Origin: JALYUA01 sp039931865
Lineage (GTDB): Bacteria > Acidobacteriota > Thermoanaerobaculia > UBA5066 > Gp7-AA6
Direction of reading: 5' to 3'
Length of the DNA stretch: 24,047 nt
Assembly: GCA_039931865.1 (NCBI GenBank)
Contig: JBDTRB010000056.1
Coordinates: 1-24,047, forward strand
The notes under the pieces were generated by a model. The model saw only the letters and a program-made list of their open reading frames with translations, was not told the DNA's origin and ran no database searches. The first letter of the stretch is position 1. Each line of letters opens with the position of its first letter. A program made the translations under genes and the position numbers. Below are positions 21,875 through 24,047 of this stretch, one piece after another.

Positions 21875-21911
21875 GATAAGCCGGGAGCCCGTTCGTCGGG
21901 CTCAAAGATCG
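21515..21911. repeat. 397-bp direct repeat, right copy
   Basis: No mismatch with 12354-12750 at a constant offset of 9161 bp. The left boundary is the CCA end of tmRNA (the preceding base differs), and the right boundary is at 21911 where copy 1 has g and copy 2 has a at the next base. The repeat pair encloses the whole metal-efflux operon. Confidence 0.9.
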
Positions 21912-21990
21912 AGAACCGACGATAACACCCGTCCGCGGGCCGTATTCCTGGAGGCGGACAAATGGCACCGATGTCGCAGCGAACGGAAGC

Positions 21991-22581
21991 GTGAGCTCGA
22001 CACCCTCGTCAAACCGAAGTTTCCCGCCACCTCGAAAATCCCTCTGGAAGGGCGCGGCTTGCGGCCTCGCCGGCGGCGTCGTCGCGTCGTTCCTGATGAA
22101 CCGATTCCAGGAGGCCTGGACTGCGGTGGCCGTGGGCCCGTCGCGGGCACGGTTTTTTTTCGATCAAGGCGGGCAGATCAAGAAGGGCGCCCGGCAACGT
22201 CCCTGGAGCGTCGAAAAATCGGAGAGCGCCACCTCGAAGGCGGCCAACGCGCTATCACGTCTGTTGACCGGACGGCGTGTTCACGGCCGCCGTCGGCGCC
22301 GCGCCGGAACCGCGCTGCACTATCTATTCGGCGGCGTCTCGGGAGCTTTGTACGGTGCGGCGGTGGAGGCCGTGCCCGCCGTCACGAAAGGCCAGGGACT
22401 CCTTTTTGGAGCGGCCGTTTGGCTCCTCGCGGACGAGACTTTCGTCCCCGTCACGGGATTGGCGAAGTCGCCGGAGAAATACCCTCTCGCGGCTCATGCC
22501 CAGTCGCTCGCCTCGCACGGCGTTTACGGAGCGGGAACGGAAATCGTCCGACGGCGGTTGCGGGCATTCCTATCTTCCTGA
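21991..22581 (+). CDS. DUF1440/YagU-like membrane protein
   Basis: GTG at 21991 opens a 196-residue protein. Recognisable blocks are LWKGAACGLAGGVVASFLMN (about 18-37), AGTALHYLFGGVSGALYGAA (about 104-123), LLFGAAVWLLADETFVPVTG (about 136-155) and a C-terminal YPLAAHAQSLASHGVYG then EIVRRRLR. This order of Gly/Ala-rich membrane helices, a His-Y-x-F-G helix and ADE-x-x-VP is that of the DUF1440 family (E. coli YagU, linked to acid resistance). The middle (about 50-100) is unusually basic and contains a T8 run in the DNA (from 22143), so a compensated frameshift there cannot be excluded. It converges with the next gene with 16 bp between stops. Confidence 0.7.
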   Translation: MSSTPSSNRSFPPPRKSLWKGAACGLAGGVVASFLMNRFQEAWTAVAVGPSRARFFFDQGGQIKKGARQRPWSVEKSESATSKAANALSRLLTGRRVHGRRRRRAGTALHYLFGGVSGALYGAAVEAVPAVTKGQGLLFGAAVWLLADETFVPVTGLAKSPEKYPLAAHAQSLASHGVYGAGTEIVRRRLRAFLSS

Positions 22582-22597
22582 GCCCGGGGAAGCCCCG

Positions 22598-23614
22598 TCA
22601 GGAGGGAAAACGAATCTCCGATTCCAGGCCGGCGTACACGAACTGTTCTCCGAAGACCTCCCGAAAAATTCTGAAGGCGGGGACGCCCGAGCAGTGGGCC
22701 GGTCCGATGCGGCGCACATGGAGAACGTCTTTCAGCTGCACGGCGAGCTTCCGAATGGTTTCCGGAGGATAGGGAAGCAGATGGAAGCCACCGGTCAGAA
22801 GCTCGATCGGCTTGCCGAGTTTCACTTTTGCCTCTCGGACGATGTTTTCGACTCCGGGATGCGAGCAACCCACGACCAGGACTGTCCCGCTCGACGTGGT
22901 CAGGGCGAGTGACAGCTCCGGGAAACCCACGAGCTCCGGAGTGTCTTCGTTGGGAGGGTATTTCGAGAAGTCTCCCATGGTCGTCGACCGGAGAACGAGG
23001 ATCGTGATTCCCGGAGCGACTTCCCGGGTTGCGCGGACGAACGTCGCATTGGCGTGCCAGTACCGGCCGGTAGACCGATACGCGATCGCCGTCTTTTTCC
23101 CGCCCCAGTACAGATCTTCGGGAGGGATCTTCGGAGCGTCGGCTGCCCTCGAGAAGTCCCATTGCTCCGGGGCTCCGAGCGCCCGGTCGTCTGGAAGATA
23201 GAGCGGAACGTTGGGATTGACCTTGAGCAGGTAGTCGATCCCGGAAGCGTGATCCGCATGACGGTGTGAGAGGACTGCCAGGTCCACTCTGGCGAGATTC
23301 GCTCCCAGCGCCTTCGCGTTGTGCGCGAGTGTGTCCGCGTCGCTTCCGCCGTCGAAGAGAATCGTCTTTCCGTCGTATTCGATGAGCGCGGAGTATCCCC
23401 ACTCGAGGATCGTTCCTCTGTTCTGATGGCCGAAGGCGTCGTACAGGTTCCGGATCCGGTTTTGCGGTTGCCCCGGCAGGGCCGCCGTCTGACCGTGCGC
23501 CGGCAGGACGGGAGGGGAGAGAAGGAGGCCGAGGATCCCGAGCGAAAGAAGAAAAAGCCGGGCGACGGAATTTCTCCCGGATCGCCGTGCCGGGACCACT
23601 GGCGACGGTCTCAT
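22598..23614 (-). CDS. Exported metallo-beta-lactamase-fold hydrolase (COG1237-like)
   Basis: The 338-residue protein has a signal peptide (basic start, LFLLSLGILGLLLSPPVLPA core, cleavage near AHGQ) and the MBL metal motif H117-R-H119-A-D121-H122 after a strand ending in SHRHADH. Further motifs, FDGG (87-90), VVGCSHPGVENIV, LTGGFHLL and GPAHCSG, are those of the COG1237 group related to methanopterin-pathway dihydropterin synthase-like MBL proteins. It should bind two metal ions, probably Zn, in the periplasm. The substrate is unknown. Its start overlaps the stop of the upstream gene as ATGA, so the two are coupled. Confidence 0.88.
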   Translation of the reverse strand: MRPSPVVPARRSGRNSVARLFLLSLGILGLLLSPPVLPAHGQTAALPGQPQNRIRNLYDAFGHQNRGTILEWGYSALIEYDGKTILFDGGSDADTLAHNAKALGANLARVDLAVLSHRHADHASGIDYLLKVNPNVPLYLPDDRALGAPEQWDFSRAADAPKIPPEDLYWGGKKTAIAYRSTGRYWHANATFVRATREVAPGITILVLRSTTMGDFSKYPPNEDTPELVGFPELSLALTTSSGTVLVVGCSHPGVENIVREAKVKLGKPIELLTGGFHLLPYPPETIRKLAVQLKDVLHVRRIGPAHCSGVPAFRIFREVFGEQFVYAGLESEIRFPS

Positions 23615-24047
23615 GGCTTCGGCGGCGAGAACATGGAGTCCGGCACGGGGACATCGAACCGGATCTGGTCATACACGGTCTCGGAGATGAGCGTGCCGGT
23701 CTTGTGCGTCGCGTCGGCCGTGAATCCCCGGCGCCGGGTGGCGACCCGGACTCCCGAAATGGACCGGTCGTCGTAATACTCGGTGAAGTCGTACTTCCCG
23801 TTGTCGTAGTTGAGATGGTTGGCGCAGAGTCGGCCGGTTTTCGTGTCGAAGTAATAAGTCCAGGTGTGCAGACCGCCCGCATCCCCCGCGCCCTTGTCGT
23901 ACGTGGTTCGGATCTTGTCGACCTCGGTGCCGTCGGCGAGCTTTTCCCGGCCCGCGAGCTCCAGGTGTGTGCCGGGGTCGAGCAGCTTGAAAGGCATCCC
24001 GAAGACGTAGTGGGAGCCAAAAGTCGCGCCGCGGGCGCCATTGACGT
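23611..24047 (-). CDS. Unknown protein, C-terminal part (cut by window edge), coupled to MBL hydrolase
   Basis: The frame is open from the right edge and stops at 23611-23613, giving about 144 residues. It reads GATFGSHYVFGMPFKLLDPG, then WTYYFDTKTGRLCANHLNYD, then DFTEYYDDRSISGVRVATRR and ends VPVPDSMFSPPKP. Alternating strands with Y/F-rich edges suggest an antiparallel beta-sheet domain like outer-membrane lipoprotein-sorting (LolA-like) or DUF6503-type proteins, in which the DxxTG-x-L and G-x-x-x-P motifs recur. The N-terminus is missing, so export cannot be checked. ATGA overlap ties it to the hydrolase gene. Confidence 0.65.
   Translation of the reverse strand, partial: VNGARGATFGSHYVFGMPFKLLDPGTHLELAGREKLADGTEVDKIRTTYDKGAGDAGGLHTWTYYFDTKTGRLCANHLNYDNGKYDFTEYYDDRSISGVRVATRRRGFTADATHKTGTLISETVYDQIRFDVPVPDSMFSPPKP

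Overview
The window looks like a chromosomal stretch from a high-GC, Gram-negative, probably uncultured bacterium. Evidence is the GC-rich codon use, the outer-membrane efflux factor, lipoprotein and exported-protein signals, and a tmRNA tag peptide read as AANNSNLALAA. The phylum cannot be fixed from the sequence; an Acidobacteriota-like origin is only a guess.

Layout. (1) 1-2760: the end of a sialidase-like gene, a 45-residue metallothionein with a hairpin behind it, then a mosaic of broken genes (terminase large subunit, phosphoglucomutase with a G7 frameshift, ADP-ribosylglycohydrolase) joined to small phage-like reading frames. (2) 2789-6124: an intact plus-strand operon behind an AT-rich dyad: ArsR-type regulator, exported DsrE-like protein, DUF2892 membrane protein, YdjY-domain protein with a CxxCxxxC motif, a 29-residue membrane peptide and a FAD-dependent disulfide-oxidoreductase-like enzyme. 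A sulfane-sulfur/persulfide response is the best reading. (3) 6468-8138: copper-flavoured debris and small genes: two different C-terminal stubs of Cu-type P-ATPases, a 44-residue membrane protein, an exported Met-rich protein, and a second metallothionein with its own hairpin. (4) 8119-12253, minus strand: intact acetate kinase and phosphoketolase (acetyl-phosphate made and turned into ATP plus acetate), followed by an eroded tail (hydrophobic-domain protein, zwf, HAD hydrolase) in which starts, stops and ATGA junctions survive but the gene interiors are missing.

(5) 12354-21911: two tmRNA (ssrA) genes inside a 397-bp direct repeat without a mismatch that I can see, enclosing a minus-strand metal-efflux operon: secreted small protein, CzcC-like outer membrane factor, CzcB-like adaptor lipoprotein, CzcA-like RND pump and a P1B-like ATPase that has no cysteine at all. 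The last four genes overlap or nearly touch and probably work as one unit moving metal ions from cytoplasm and periplasm to the outside. (6) 21991-24047: a DUF1440/YagU-like membrane protein facing an exported metallo-beta-lactamase-fold enzyme coupled to a partial unknown gene.

The most notable features are the duplicated tmRNA around the efflux operon, the cysteine-free ATPase, the persulfide-type operon with its overlapping 29-codon gene, and the pattern of genes whose middles are gone. The last could be real genome erosion or an assembly artefact; read mapping would decide. No CRISPR array, transposase, integrase or tRNA was recognised.
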